DNA of 64,000 bases from an uncultured Mucilaginibacter sp. GTDB lineage: Bacteria; Bacteroidota; Bacteroidia; Sphingobacteriales; Sphingobacteriaceae. A model generated the notes under the pieces. That model saw only the letters and a program-made list of their open reading frames with translations. It did no database searches and was not told the origin of the DNA. This document shows positions 1 through 9,307 of the stretch, one piece after another; position 1 is the first letter of the stretch; every line of letters begins with the position of its first letter. The translations under genes were made by a program, and so were the position numbers. The stretch lies in NCBI GenBank assembly GCA_903864275.1, contig CAIPFE010000030.1, positions 32,462 to 96,461 of the forward strand, written 5' to 3'.

Positions 1-1456
1 AGTGGGCATCCGTAAAGTACTGGGCAGCAATCGCACGCGGCTGGTGTTTCAATTCATAAGTGAAACATTTATTGTTACCCTCTTTGCCGTGGTTATAGCG
101 GTTTTTTTATCCTCATTAGCCGTACCGCAGTTGAACCAATTGCTTGGGACACAAATAAACCAGGCATTTTTAACGGAAAAACCGGTATTTATTTTCCTAA
201 GCGGGCTAACCTTGGGAGTTACTTTTTTATCAGGCTTCTACCCGGCGATTGTTCTTTCAGGTTTTAATCCAATAGCAGCATTAAAAAATAAGATCAGCAC
301 AGGGCCTTCAAAGGGAATTTCGCTGAGGCGCGGCCTGGTTGTTTTGCAGTTTTGTATAGCCCAGGTACTGGTAATTGGTACATTGGTTATTATAAGCCAG
401 ATGAATTATTTTAGAAATTACCCGCTGGGCTTTGATAAAGATGCTGTTATTAATTTACCAATACCAGGTGACAGCATCAGCCACTCACGGTTAGGTGCGC
501 TGCAAAATAATCTTTTACAGCAACCCGGTATAAAAGATGTAAGCTTTAGCCATTCGAGCCCATCAGACGATTTCTATACCGATAATTACTTTAAATACAA
601 TAATTCAACAAAGAGGACGGATTTTCTCACACATCTTAAGTGGGCCGATGCAGAATATTTTAAGCTGTATAAACTGAAATTCATCGCCGGGCGGCCCTAT
701 GAAAATAGCGACCAGGTACATGGATATGTAGTAAACGAAACCCTGCTTAAAAAGCTGGGTGTGCGCAACGCCAGTGATGCCATCGGCAAAAACATCATCA
801 TTTGGGACGACAAAACAAAACTGGCCCCGATAGTAGGCGTTGTTAAAGATTTCAACGTTTCATCCCTTCGCGAAGAAATTCCGCCTGTTTTGCTGGCCTC
901 ATGGAAAGATGCATATCAAACAATAAATATAAAACTGCAGCCCGGCAGCGATAATGTAAAGCGATCATTGGCTTCAATTGAAAAACTATGGAGCGCTGCT
1001 TTCCCAAATGACATATACCAGTACCAGTTCCTTGATGAAAAAATAGCTAATTTTTATAAAAGCGAGGATGAATTATCAACGTTATATAAAGTATTTGCCG
1101 GCATAGCCATTTTTATATCGTGCCTGGGTTTATACGGCCTGGTTTCGTTTATGGCTGTGCAGCGTACAAAAGAAGTCGGGATCCGCAAAACACTCGGGGC
1201 TACCGTTGGCCATATCGTTTACCTGTTTTCAAAAGAATTTACCATCCTTATTTTAGTTGCGTTTACCATTTCGGCGCCGCTTGGCTGGTGTTTTATGAAT
1301 AAATGGCTGCAAGGTTTCACTTATAAAATAATTCCGGGGCCGGGAATATTTATATTGGCTATTGCAGCATCTGTATTAATTGCCTGGATAACCGTTGGTT
1401 ATAAGGCTATTGGGGCTGCCCTGGCTAACCCGGTGAATAGCCTTAGGAGAGAGTAA
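1..1456 (+). CDS. ABC transporter permease, FtsX/MacB type (permease 1, 5' truncated)
   Basis: Inner-membrane permease half of a MacB-like ABC system, which couples cytoplasmic ATP hydrolysis to movement of a periplasmic domain. The window cuts the gene: the visible part opens directly in the first FtsX coupling motif (VGIRKVLGS), which lies near residue 320 in the complete paralogues, so about 320 residues are missing. What remains is TM segments 2-4, the second periplasmic domain, the second coupling motif (RTKEVGIRKTLGAT) and the last three TM segments. It ends NPVNSLRRE, close to the NPVKSLRSE tail of the other nine. Its C-terminal part most resembles permease 5 at 9308 (both have SCLGLYGLVSFMAVQRTKEVGIRK). 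Family is certain; substrate is unknown. Confidence 0.93.
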   Translation, partial: VGIRKVLGSNRTRLVFQFISETFIVTLFAVVIAVFLSSLAVPQLNQLLGTQINQAFLTEKPVFIFLSGLTLGVTFLSGFYPAIVLSGFNPIAALKNKISTGPSKGISLRRGLVVLQFCIAQVLVIGTLVIISQMNYFRNYPLGFDKDAVINLPIPGDSISHSRLGALQNNLLQQPGIKDVSFSHSSPSDDFYTDNYFKYNNSTKRTDFLTHLKWADAEYFKLYKLKFIAGRPYENSDQVHGYVVNETLLKKLGVRNASDAIGKNIIIWDDKTKLAPIVGVVKDFNVSSLREEIPPVLLASWKDAYQTINIKLQPGSDNVKRSLASIEKLWSAAFPNDIYQYQFLDEKIANFYKSEDELSTLYKVFAGIAIFISCLGLYGLVSFMAVQRTKEVGIRKTLGATVGHIVYLFSKEFTILILVAFTISAPLGWCFMNKWLQGFTYKIIPGPGIFILAIAASVLIAWITVGYKAIGAALANPVNSLRRE

Positions 1457-1489
1457 AAAAGTACGCAGTTTGAAGATCCTTAACCCGCT

Positions 1490-1529
1490 GGCACCAATGA
1501 ACAAATGAACTAATAAACTAATGAACTAA
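1490..1529. repeat. Degenerate 8-nt tandem repeat upstream of permease 2
   Basis: The gap before permease 2 contains about five imperfect copies of TAATGAAC (variants include AAATGAAC and TAATAAAC), ending just before the ATG at 1534. Each intact unit contains ATG AAC TAA, a two-codon ORF that overlaps the next ATG. Similar units precede permeases 7 and 10. Confidence 0.7.
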
Positions 1530-1533
1530 CACT

Positions 1534-3957
1534 ATGATAAAAAATTATTTAAGGAGCGCTTTTCGTAATATCAAGAGGCACCCGTTTATTTCATTCATCA
1601 ACATATTTGGTTTAACCGTTGGGTTAACCTGCTGCCTGCTGATAGTTACATATGTGATCAATGAACGCAGCTATGATAAGTTCAATAAAAATGCGAATGA
1701 CATTTATCGCGTTACGCGCATATTTTACTCGGCGCCAAATGTAGAAAGCCTGCATTTAAGTTCAGTTGCCCCTCCGTTTGGGCCTTTGCTGCAATCGGCA
1801 TTTTCGGATATTAAAAAAATGACCCGTGTATTGCCAAACGGATCCGCCACTTTAAGGTATAAAGACAAATTATTTAATGAGCAAAATGCAGCTTTTGCCG
1901 ATGAGAATTTCTTTGATTTTTTCACAGTACCTGTGACCAAAGGCGACCCGCATAAAGGTTTACTGGAGCCGTACAGTATTATGCTGACCAAAACCATCGC
2001 AAAAAAATATTTTAGCGATGCCGACCCCATGAATAAGACAATTATGCTGGATAACGGTAAGCATGAATTTAGGGTAACCGGAATTTTTGATGCGTTCCCC
2101 GCTAATTCGCACATGCACCCGGATATATTGATGTCGTTTAATACTTTAAAGGATACGGCGGTTTATGGTGAAAAGCAATTGGAGACAAATTTTGGCAATA
2201 ATTCTTTTTATACCTACCTGATGTTTCCGAAAAATTACAATGTTGACCGTGTGCGGGCACAAATGCCGTACTTTCTCGATAAGTATGTGAATTTCAAGGG
2301 AATGCCCGGTAATTTAAAAACCCACCAGGTAACCTCCCTCACGCTTCAAAAGCTTACTGACATCCACCTAACCTCGCACCTGGACGATGAAATTGAAGAG
2401 AACGGCAGCGCGACCCGCGTGTATATATTTTCAGCTATTGCCTTGTTTATCCTGCTGATAGCTTGTATAAATTACATGAACCTTTCAACCGCACGCTCAA
2501 CCTTACGCGCCAAAGAGATCGGGATCAGGAAAGTTGTTGGCGCACAGCGAAAGGAGATCATCGCCCAGTTTTTAAGCGAATCTGTTTTAATAACTTATTT
2601 GTCACTCTTCATAGCATTTGTTTTGACTGCGTTGCTGTTGCCTGCGGTAAATAACATGTCGAATCTGCAACTTCATATCAACACTCTGTTACACTGGCAG
2701 GTTTTACTGCCCGTTTTGTTGCTTCCTTTTGCAATCGGGTTGATAAGCGGTATTTACCCCGCGCTGTTTATGTCTTCGTTTATCCCCGTAAAGGTGCTCA
2801 AAGGCATCCTGAAAGTAAATACCGGCACATTTTCTTTCCGGAAGATATTGGTGGTGCTGCAATTTTCAATATCTATCGTACTGATCGTTGCTACTATTGT
2901 GGTTTTCAGGCAACTCCAGTATATACAGGATAAAGACCTCGGTTTTAATAAAGACCATATTTTAACCATGCGTTATGACGGATCGCTGGGCAATAAATAT
3001 GAGGCATTCCGCGCCGACCTGCTAAAAAATGATGGTGTCAAACAAATTGGCCGCTCATCGCGCATTCCGTCGGGCCGGTTACTGGATGACCAGAATGCCT
3101 CGGTTTTGGAAGGTGGTTCATTCCAGCCGCTAAAAGTAGACTTGAAGCAAATAGTTGCCGACGATGGCTTCATCCCCACTTACGGCATAAAAATGGCATC
3201 CGGCAGAAATTTCTCAAAGGACATAAAAACCGACTCGAATAAATTTATCATCAACGAAACCACAGTGAAAACACTGGGATGGAAGACTCCTGAAAACGCC
3301 TTGAATAAGCAGATAAAATATGGAAGCGTGACGGGCAATGTCATCGGTGTGATGAAAGATTTCCATTTCGAATCCCTTCATCAGCCAATTATCCCGATGA
3401 TCTTTATAACCAGTCCATATTATAACCGGCTGTCGATAAAGATCGACGGGCATAATATACAATCCTCAGTAGCCACCATTCGGGAAACCTGGCAAAAGTA
3501 TTTGCCCAATACACCATTCGATTTTACATTTCTTGATGAAAAGTTCAACCAGCTTTACAACAGCGAACAACAACAGGGTACCCTGTTTACCATTTTTGCC
3601 TGCATTGCCATATTTATTGCTTGCCTTGGCTTGTTCGGATTATCGGCTTTCACCATAACCCAGCGTGTTAAGGAAATAGGTGTGCGCAAGGTGTTGGGCG
3701 CCAGTATACCGCAAATTGTTACCGAACTATCAAAGGACTTTTTGAAACTGGTTTTGATAGCAGCAGTGGTTGCATTACCGGCAGCCTGGTTCTCGATGAA
3801 CAAATGGCTGGCGGATTTTGCATCACGCATCGATATCAGCTGGTGGATACTGGCGGCAGCCGGTGTTATCGCGCTGATCATTGCATTTGCTACGATAAGT
3901 TTTCAATCCATCAAAGCGGCATTGGCAAACCCAGTGAAGAGCCTTAGGAGTGAGTGA
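1534..3957 (+). CDS. ABC transporter permease, FtsX/MacB type (permease 2)
   Basis: Complete 807-residue permease without an ATPase domain. It has the duplicated FtsX layout: one N-terminal TM helix (about residues 20-42), a MacB-type periplasmic domain (about 45-280), three TM helices, a fourth TM start (about 435), a second periplasmic domain (about 460-670) and three final TM helices. Coupling motifs are RAKEIGIRKVVGAQ near residue 325 and RVKEIGVRKVLGAS near 710. It starts MIKNYLRSAFRN and ends NPVKSLRSE, as do its neighbours. The gene lies 77 bp after permease 1 and probably belongs to the same transcript. It must borrow an ATPase; the only one visible is at 26104. Confidence 0.95.
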   Translation: MIKNYLRSAFRNIKRHPFISFINIFGLTVGLTCCLLIVTYVINERSYDKFNKNANDIYRVTRIFYSAPNVESLHLSSVAPPFGPLLQSAFSDIKKMTRVLPNGSATLRYKDKLFNEQNAAFADENFFDFFTVPVTKGDPHKGLLEPYSIMLTKTIAKKYFSDADPMNKTIMLDNGKHEFRVTGIFDAFPANSHMHPDILMSFNTLKDTAVYGEKQLETNFGNNSFYTYLMFPKNYNVDRVRAQMPYFLDKYVNFKGMPGNLKTHQVTSLTLQKLTDIHLTSHLDDEIEENGSATRVYIFSAIALFILLIACINYMNLSTARSTLRAKEIGIRKVVGAQRKEIIAQFLSESVLITYLSLFIAFVLTALLLPAVNNMSNLQLHINTLLHWQVLLPVLLLPFAIGLISGIYPALFMSSFIPVKVLKGILKVNTGTFSFRKILVVLQFSISIVLIVATIVVFRQLQYIQDKDLGFNKDHILTMRYDGSLGNKYEAFRADLLKNDGVKQIGRSSRIPSGRLLDDQNASVLEGGSFQPLKVDLKQIVADDGFIPTYGIKMASGRNFSKDIKTDSNKFIINETTVKTLGWKTPENALNKQIKYGSVTGNVIGVMKDFHFESLHQPIIPMIFITSPYYNRLSIKIDGHNIQSSVATIRETWQKYLPNTPFDFTFLDEKFNQLYNSEQQQGTLFTIFACIAIFIACLGLFGLSAFTITQRVKEIGVRKVLGASIPQIVTELSKDFLKLVLIAAVVALPAAWFSMNKWLADFASRIDISWWILAAAGVIALIIAFATISFQSIKAALANPVKSLRSE

Positions 3958-3961
3958 GAAA

Positions 3962-4060
3962 TGTCATTGGTCATTGGTCATTAGTGCAAGGCGGCCAATT
4001 TAATGATCAAATGATACTAAGCAACCGGCCAATGACTAATGACTAATGACTAATGACCAA
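3962..4060. repeat. Inverted repeat with 7-nt period between permeases 2 and 3
   Basis: The left part carries TCATTGGTCATTGGTCATTAG and the right part four copies of AATGACT/AATGACC, roughly its reverse complement, so the gap can fold into a hairpin. The right arm runs up to a few bases before the start codon at 4065. Confidence 0.65.
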
Positions 4061-4064
4061 CACC

Positions 4065-6557
4065 ATGATAAAAAATTATTTTAAAATTGCATTCCGGGGC
4101 TTTTGGCGGCATAAGCTGTTCACCCTTATCAACATTATCGGCTTATCCATTGGCATAAGTGCGGCGCTGGTGATTTATTTGATTGTGCATTTCGATTTCA
4201 CCTTCGATAAATTTCATAAGAATGGCGACCGCATTTACCGCGTGGTGAGTAACTTTTCGTTCCAGGGTAACCGCGGTTATAACGGCGGTGTTTGCGGGCC
4301 TTTGGCGGCTGCCGTTAAAAGCCAGGTACCAGGGGTTGAAGTTACTGCACCGACTTTCTCCCTTTCCCCATCAAATGAGTTCATTCCCCATGCCGGGTTA
4401 CGGGCTGCTGGTGAGGTGAGCACCCCTGTTAAATTCAAAAACAAGTACACCGTACTGCTGGCCGGCGACGAATATTTTAAAATTTTTGATTACAAATGGC
4501 TGGCAGGTTCGCCTAAAAATGCCCTGGCTGCGCCAAACCAGGTTGTGCTGACATCGGAACAGGCGAAGAAATATTTCCCGTCCACACCATATAGCCAGAT
4601 GATCGGCAGGACAGTTATCTACGATACGCTGAAAACAACCGTTACCGGAATAGTGCAAACCCTGACGGAAAACACCGATTTTACTTTCCGTGATTTTGTA
4701 TCCTACAGCACGGCAACTATTAACGCAAATAAAGCTGTTGGTGACCAGTTGCAGCTATCTGAATGGGAAAGCACTAACTCATCCCAGCAGTTGTTTATAA
4801 AATTGGCGCAGGGCGCGGACGCTTCCCGTATCCAAAAACAGTTAAACGCTATCCTGAAAAAAAATAGTCCGCCTAAACCCGAATATAAAGGCAATACCCA
4901 TTCGTTTAGCCTGCAGCCCTTAAGCGACCTGCACTTTAACGACCATTACGATGTTGTAAACGACGGACATATAGCAAGTAAAACCACCTTATACGGTTTG
5001 CTGGCTATTGCTGCGTTCCTTTTACTGCTCGGCTGCATCAACTTCATTAATTTAACCACCGCCCAGGCAACTCAAAGAGCCAAAGAGATCGGCGTCCGCA
5101 AAACAATGGGCAGCAGCCGCGAGCAGCTGATAATTCAATTTTTAAGCGAGACCTTTCTTATTACATTGATCGCCGTTATTATTTCAGTTATGCTGGCACC
5201 TGTTATATTAAAGCTATTTGCCGATTTTATCGACCCGGGTATCAAGGCAACGCTGTTTCAGCCATACCTTATCATGTTTCTTTTAGTGTTGACCATTGCT
5301 GTGAGCCTTGCCTCCGGTTTTTACCCGGCAATTATGCTATCGGGCTACAAACCAGCATTGGTTTTGAAGAACCAGTCGCAATCAGGCGGCAGTCAAACCC
5401 GTAACGCGTGGCTGCGTAAATCGTTAACTGTTACGCAATTCATTATCGCCCAGTTTTTTATCATGGCGACCATATTGGTGAGTAAGCAAATTTATTATGC
5501 CCTGCATAAAGACCTTGGCTTTAAAAAGGAGGCTATCTTAATCATCAACTCACCCTGGAAGAACAGGACAACAGCTCGTAACCAGGTATTTTTAAACAAG
5601 CTGCATTCCATGCCACAGGTCGAAATGGTTAGTATTGGTAACGCACCGCCTTCATCCGGTAGTACCAACTCAACCGAGGTTACCTATAACGACGGTAAGA
5701 AAGAGATCAAAACCGAGGTGTTTCTGAAATTTGGAGATGAGAACTATATCCCGCTTTATAAAATTAAATTTCTTGCAGGCCGCAACCTGCAGCGTGGGGA
5801 TAGTGCAAAATCGGTAATGATTAATAATACCTACGCAAAAATATTGGGCTTCCGCAACCCTAACGACGCAATCGGCAAAACGCTTAAAAATTTTAACGGT
5901 GTAAAAACCCTCCAGGTTGCCGGGGTTGTTGCTGATTTTTACCAGTCGTCGCTGCATGCACCCATTAAACCTATGGCCATTTACTTTGGCACCGATAGCT
6001 GGCAGACCGGCACTTTCCACATCGCCCTAAAACCGCAAACAGTCGGCGGTAACGAATGGAAAACAGCAATTGCCGCCATGGGGGAATCGTGGAAGGGAAT
6101 ATACCCTGACGACGACTTCGAATACGATTTTTTCGATGCAAGCATCGCTAAATTTTATGATACGGAACAGCACACATCAACCCTGCTTGCGTGGGCAACA
6201 GGCTTGTCCATATTCATCAGTTGCCTTGGTCTTTTAGGCCTTGCTATTTACACTACCACCCAACGCACCAAAGAGATCGGTGTTCGCAAGGTACTTGGCG
6301 CCACTGTAGCACAAATAGTAACACTGTTGTCGACAGAATTGGTATTGCTCATTGTGCTGGCATTTATAATAGTAACCCCGGCAGCCTGGTGGGCCATGAA
6401 CAAATGGATGCAAACCTTTGCCGACCGCACCACCATCAGCTGGTGGATATTTGCGGCAAGCGGGGCAGGCATGCTGCTGGCAGCCGTATTTACGTCAAGT
6501 TTTCAAACCATAAAGGCGGCAATTGCAAACCCGGTGAAGAGCCTGAGGAGCGAGTAG
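4065..6557 (+). CDS. ABC transporter permease, FtsX/MacB type (permease 3)
   Basis: 830-residue permease, the longest of the array. An ATG at 4053 would add MTNT, but 4065 gives the MIKNYFKIAF start shared by the paralogues, and 4053 lies inside the repeat. Coupling motifs are RAKEIGVRKTMGSS near residue 338 and RTKEIGVRKVLGAT near 732. The first periplasmic domain carries about 25 extra residues compared with permease 2. It ends NPVKSLRSE. No ATPase domain. It is most similar in style to permease 8 (both open IYLI in TM1 and have FTFDKFHK/LSYDTLHP segments). Confidence 0.95.
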   Translation: MIKNYFKIAFRGFWRHKLFTLINIIGLSIGISAALVIYLIVHFDFTFDKFHKNGDRIYRVVSNFSFQGNRGYNGGVCGPLAAAVKSQVPGVEVTAPTFSLSPSNEFIPHAGLRAAGEVSTPVKFKNKYTVLLAGDEYFKIFDYKWLAGSPKNALAAPNQVVLTSEQAKKYFPSTPYSQMIGRTVIYDTLKTTVTGIVQTLTENTDFTFRDFVSYSTATINANKAVGDQLQLSEWESTNSSQQLFIKLAQGADASRIQKQLNAILKKNSPPKPEYKGNTHSFSLQPLSDLHFNDHYDVVNDGHIASKTTLYGLLAIAAFLLLLGCINFINLTTAQATQRAKEIGVRKTMGSSREQLIIQFLSETFLITLIAVIISVMLAPVILKLFADFIDPGIKATLFQPYLIMFLLVLTIAVSLASGFYPAIMLSGYKPALVLKNQSQSGGSQTRNAWLRKSLTVTQFIIAQFFIMATILVSKQIYYALHKDLGFKKEAILIINSPWKNRTTARNQVFLNKLHSMPQVEMVSIGNAPPSSGSTNSTEVTYNDGKKEIKTEVFLKFGDENYIPLYKIKFLAGRNLQRGDSAKSVMINNTYAKILGFRNPNDAIGKTLKNFNGVKTLQVAGVVADFYQSSLHAPIKPMAIYFGTDSWQTGTFHIALKPQTVGGNEWKTAIAAMGESWKGIYPDDDFEYDFFDASIAKFYDTEQHTSTLLAWATGLSIFISCLGLLGLAIYTTTQRTKEIGVRKVLGATVAQIVTLLSTELVLLIVLAFIIVTPAAWWAMNKWMQTFADRTTISWWIFAASGAGMLLAAVFTSSFQTIKAAIANPVKSLRSE

Positions 6558-6661
6558 CAGTTGGTTAGTAGCAGTTGCCAGTATGATAAGCGTAATGAAA
6601 TCGGTGAAATCATCGCATAATCGGTGTAATAAAAAAAAATAATCGGTGTAATCACGAAAAA

Positions 6662-9064
6662 ATGATAAAGAACTATTTTAAAATCGCATGGCGTAATTTA
6701 TGGCGGCATAAACGGATGACGATGATCAACGTGGCCGGGCTTGGTATAGGTATGGCCGCCACCGTGCTCATTGTTTTGTGGGTACAAAACGAATTGAGTT
6801 TTGATAAAGGTCAGCCGGATGTGCAAAATATCTACCGCGTTAAAACGAGCCTGGCCGTAACAAAAAACGAAACCTGGCTTTGGGAAACCTCGCCCTATGT
6901 ATTAAGCAATGTTGCCTCGAAACAAATACCCGGGATAGAAGACATAACCCACCTGAAGCCGAATATTTATTCGGACCTGATCCTCCATTATAACAACAAG
7001 TTAATACCCGAAAAGAAGTCGGCGTACGTGGATGATCAATGGTTTAAAATATTCCATTACGATTTTATTGAGGGCTCGCCGGATGCTTTTAACAAAAACC
7101 CGTTTAGCCTTATCCTTACCGCTTCGGCCGCTAAAAAATATTTCGGCGAACAGGACGCGGTCGGAAAGCTCTTACGGATCGATACGGTTAATTACCAGGT
7201 ACAGGCAATTGTGCGAGACAATCCTGCTAATTCCAGCTTTCAATATGATGTGCTTATTCCGATCGCAGCCGAGTTAACCAATCCGGATTCGAAAAAAAAT
7301 GAGCTGGAGTGGGGGAACTTTAACTATCTAACCTTCGTGAAGCTCAAACAAGGGGAAAACCCGGTATCAGTTTCCGCTAAGCTGACTGCAATACTGCTTA
7401 AGAACCGAAAAAAGGACAATACTACAAAAACGCTTTTGACCCTGGTGAACCTAAAAGATATGCATTTTGAAAACGACCTGCAGAGTTCATCAATGATACA
7501 TGGAAACCGCAGCATGGTAAATGTGTTTATGGTACTTGGCGCCTTATTACTGGTTACCGCATGTATCAACTATGTAAACCTTACAACGGCGCGCGCCAGC
7601 ATGCGTTCAAAAGAAGTGAGTGTACGTAAAATTGTCGGGGCCGGCCGTGCGCACCTGTTCGGGCAGTTTATGTCGGAGTCGCTTCTGGTTAGTTTTTTAG
7701 CCCTCGGCTTTTCCCTGCTCTTAGTAGAAGCGGCTTTGCCGTGGTTTAAAACCTTTACCGGCAAAGCGCTTGAAAATCCGTTTGCATCGCCCGTTATATT
7801 GCTTATTTTAGGATTAACCCTGCTCGTTTCATTTTTGTTGAACGGCCTTTACCCGGCTGCGGTGCTTTCCTCTTTCCAGCCTTTAAATGTATTCAGGGGA
7901 AAAGCCATACTCAATTTTAAGGACGCGGCCCTTCGCCGTGTACTTGTGGTGGCGCAATTCACCATATCAGTGGTGCTTATTGTGGGCACATTGGTTATTT
8001 ACACACAGCTGCAGTATATCCAAAAAATGGATCCCGGCTATAACCGGTCCCAGGTATTGAGTTTTTCATTCCCTTACTGGACGATCCCGCACTTTGATTT
8101 TAAAAATTCAGATGCGGCACTGAATACGGTCAAACAACAGTTGAAGGACCAAACCGCTACCTCAAACGTCGCCGTGGCCGGCAGCGGGCTGGTTAATTTT
8201 GGCAACTCGAGCTCAGGAAGCTTCGATTGGGCGGGCAGGCCTAAAGATTTTAACCCGTCATTTGCACCGCTGAGCGCCGATGTTGATTTTCAAAGACTGA
8301 TGGAGATAAAAATTAAGGAAGGCCGGTGGTTTACCAATAATATCGCCGACAAAAAGGGTGTACTACTTAATGAAACTGCAGTTCAGCTGACAGGCCTTCG
8401 TGAACCGGTAGTGGGCCAGCGCTTCATTCACCAAGGTGATACCGGCGTAATTATCGGCGTGGTTAAGGATTTTCATTACAAAAGCCTGCACGATAAAATA
8501 GGCCCTATGTGTATCTCAAACCACACTGGCGAAGGGTTCTATATCAAAGCCTCGCCCGGTAGTACAGCAGCGGCAATTGCCGCTGCCGGGAAGGTATGGA
8601 AACAATATTTCCCAGACTCGCCCTTTGTTTACGACTTTTTGGATGAAACATACAACAGCCTTTACAAAGAAGAGCAGCAATCGTCGCTGCTCATCACACT
8701 GTTTGCCGTAATAGCGATCTTTATATCCGCATTGGGTTTGCTTGGCCTTGCGGCATTCGCAGCCGAGCAGAAAGTTAAAGAAATAGGGATCAGGAAGGTA
8801 TTGGGCGCCAGCATGCAGCATATTGTGCGGCTGCTTTCTGTAGATTTCATAAAGATGGTTTGTATCGCTTGCGTCGCAGCTTTCCCGCTGGCATGGTGGG
8901 CCATGAATAAATGGCTGCAAACCTTCGCCTACCGTATAAGCCTTTCATGGTGGATATTTATCGGCGCTGCCGGTATAGCGTTATTGATAGCCCTGGTAAC
9001 AGTAAGTTTTCAGGCCGTAAAGGCAGCGATTGCTAACCCGGTGAATAGTCTGCGTTCGGAGTAG
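6662..9064 (+). CDS. ABC transporter permease, FtsX/MacB type (permease 4)
   Basis: 800-residue permease with the same duplicated FtsX architecture. The first coupling motif is slightly unusual: RSKEVSVRKIVGAG near residue 315, with Ser where the paralogues have Gly; the second (KVKEIGIRKVLGAS, near 703) is standard. The start MIKNYFKIAWRNLWRHK and the end NPVNSLRSE match the family. It is the last gene before regulatory block A, so it probably closes the first transcription unit of the array. Confidence 0.95.
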   Translation: MIKNYFKIAWRNLWRHKRMTMINVAGLGIGMAATVLIVLWVQNELSFDKGQPDVQNIYRVKTSLAVTKNETWLWETSPYVLSNVASKQIPGIEDITHLKPNIYSDLILHYNNKLIPEKKSAYVDDQWFKIFHYDFIEGSPDAFNKNPFSLILTASAAKKYFGEQDAVGKLLRIDTVNYQVQAIVRDNPANSSFQYDVLIPIAAELTNPDSKKNELEWGNFNYLTFVKLKQGENPVSVSAKLTAILLKNRKKDNTTKTLLTLVNLKDMHFENDLQSSSMIHGNRSMVNVFMVLGALLLVTACINYVNLTTARASMRSKEVSVRKIVGAGRAHLFGQFMSESLLVSFLALGFSLLLVEAALPWFKTFTGKALENPFASPVILLILGLTLLVSFLLNGLYPAAVLSSFQPLNVFRGKAILNFKDAALRRVLVVAQFTISVVLIVGTLVIYTQLQYIQKMDPGYNRSQVLSFSFPYWTIPHFDFKNSDAALNTVKQQLKDQTATSNVAVAGSGLVNFGNSSSGSFDWAGRPKDFNPSFAPLSADVDFQRLMEIKIKEGRWFTNNIADKKGVLLNETAVQLTGLREPVVGQRFIHQGDTGVIIGVVKDFHYKSLHDKIGPMCISNHTGEGFYIKASPGSTAAAIAAAGKVWKQYFPDSPFVYDFLDETYNSLYKEEQQSSLLITLFAVIAIFISALGLLGLAAFAAEQKVKEIGIRKVLGASMQHIVRLLSVDFIKMVCIACVAAFPLAWWAMNKWLQTFAYRISLSWWIFIGAAGIALLIALVTVSFQAVKAAIANPVNSLRSE

Positions 9065-9067
9065 TTA

Positions 9068-9160
9068 GCAGTTTTGAGTTGGCAGTTTGCACTGTTTTAA
9101 TAGAATATGCCGGTTATAACCCTTATAAAATCCAACTGCAAACTGCCAACTCAAAACTGC
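9068..9160. terminator. Perfect 24-bp inverted repeat after permease 4, putative terminator
   Basis: Positions 9068-9091 are exactly complementary to 9137-9160, with a 45-nt loop. The arms consist of 7-nt-spaced GCAGTTT/GAGTTGGCAG units. It begins directly after the stop codon of permease 4 and precedes regulatory block A, so a role in ending the upstream transcript is reasonable. There is no clear T-tract. Confidence 0.6.
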
Positions 9161-9176
9161 CAACTTTCCTCAAGAC

Positions 9177-9286
9177 TGTATCATAACCGTACACTCGCTG
9201 TCTCACTTACGAACACATTCGTATATGTTATTTAAAAGTAATAATTTGATTATTAACTATTTAAGTATTTGGTATGTGTTTTAAGC
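9177..9286 (+). promoter_or_regulatory. Regulatory block A: twin TGT-N11-ACA boxes, IHF-like site, -24-like element
   Basis: Box 1 is TGTATCATAACCGTACA (9177-9193) and box 2 is TGTCTCACTTACGAACA (9199-9215), 22 bp apart start to start. A match to WATCARNNNNTTR lies on the minus strand at 9239-9251. TTGGTATG at 9269-9276 resembles the sigma-54 -24 element (TTGGCACG); the -12 position reads TTAA rather than TTGC. Permease 5 starts at 9308. Blocks at 19363 and 25836 share the layout. A sigma-54 promoter with an enhancer-binding-protein site is an inference. Confidence 0.5.
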
Positions 9287-9307
9287 ACTAGGTCATGAAT
9301 AAGTGCT

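Noticed and set aside
4022..4060. CRISPR-like array of short repeats
   Set aside because: Units are 7 nt with no spacers, occur in many gaps with different words, and no cas genes are present.
9269..9286. Ordinary Bacteroidota -33/-7 promoter in block A
   Set aside because: TTTG-like sequences occur, but no TAnnTTTG lies at a fitting distance in the same place in all three blocks, while the -24-like element and paired boxes keep their spacing.
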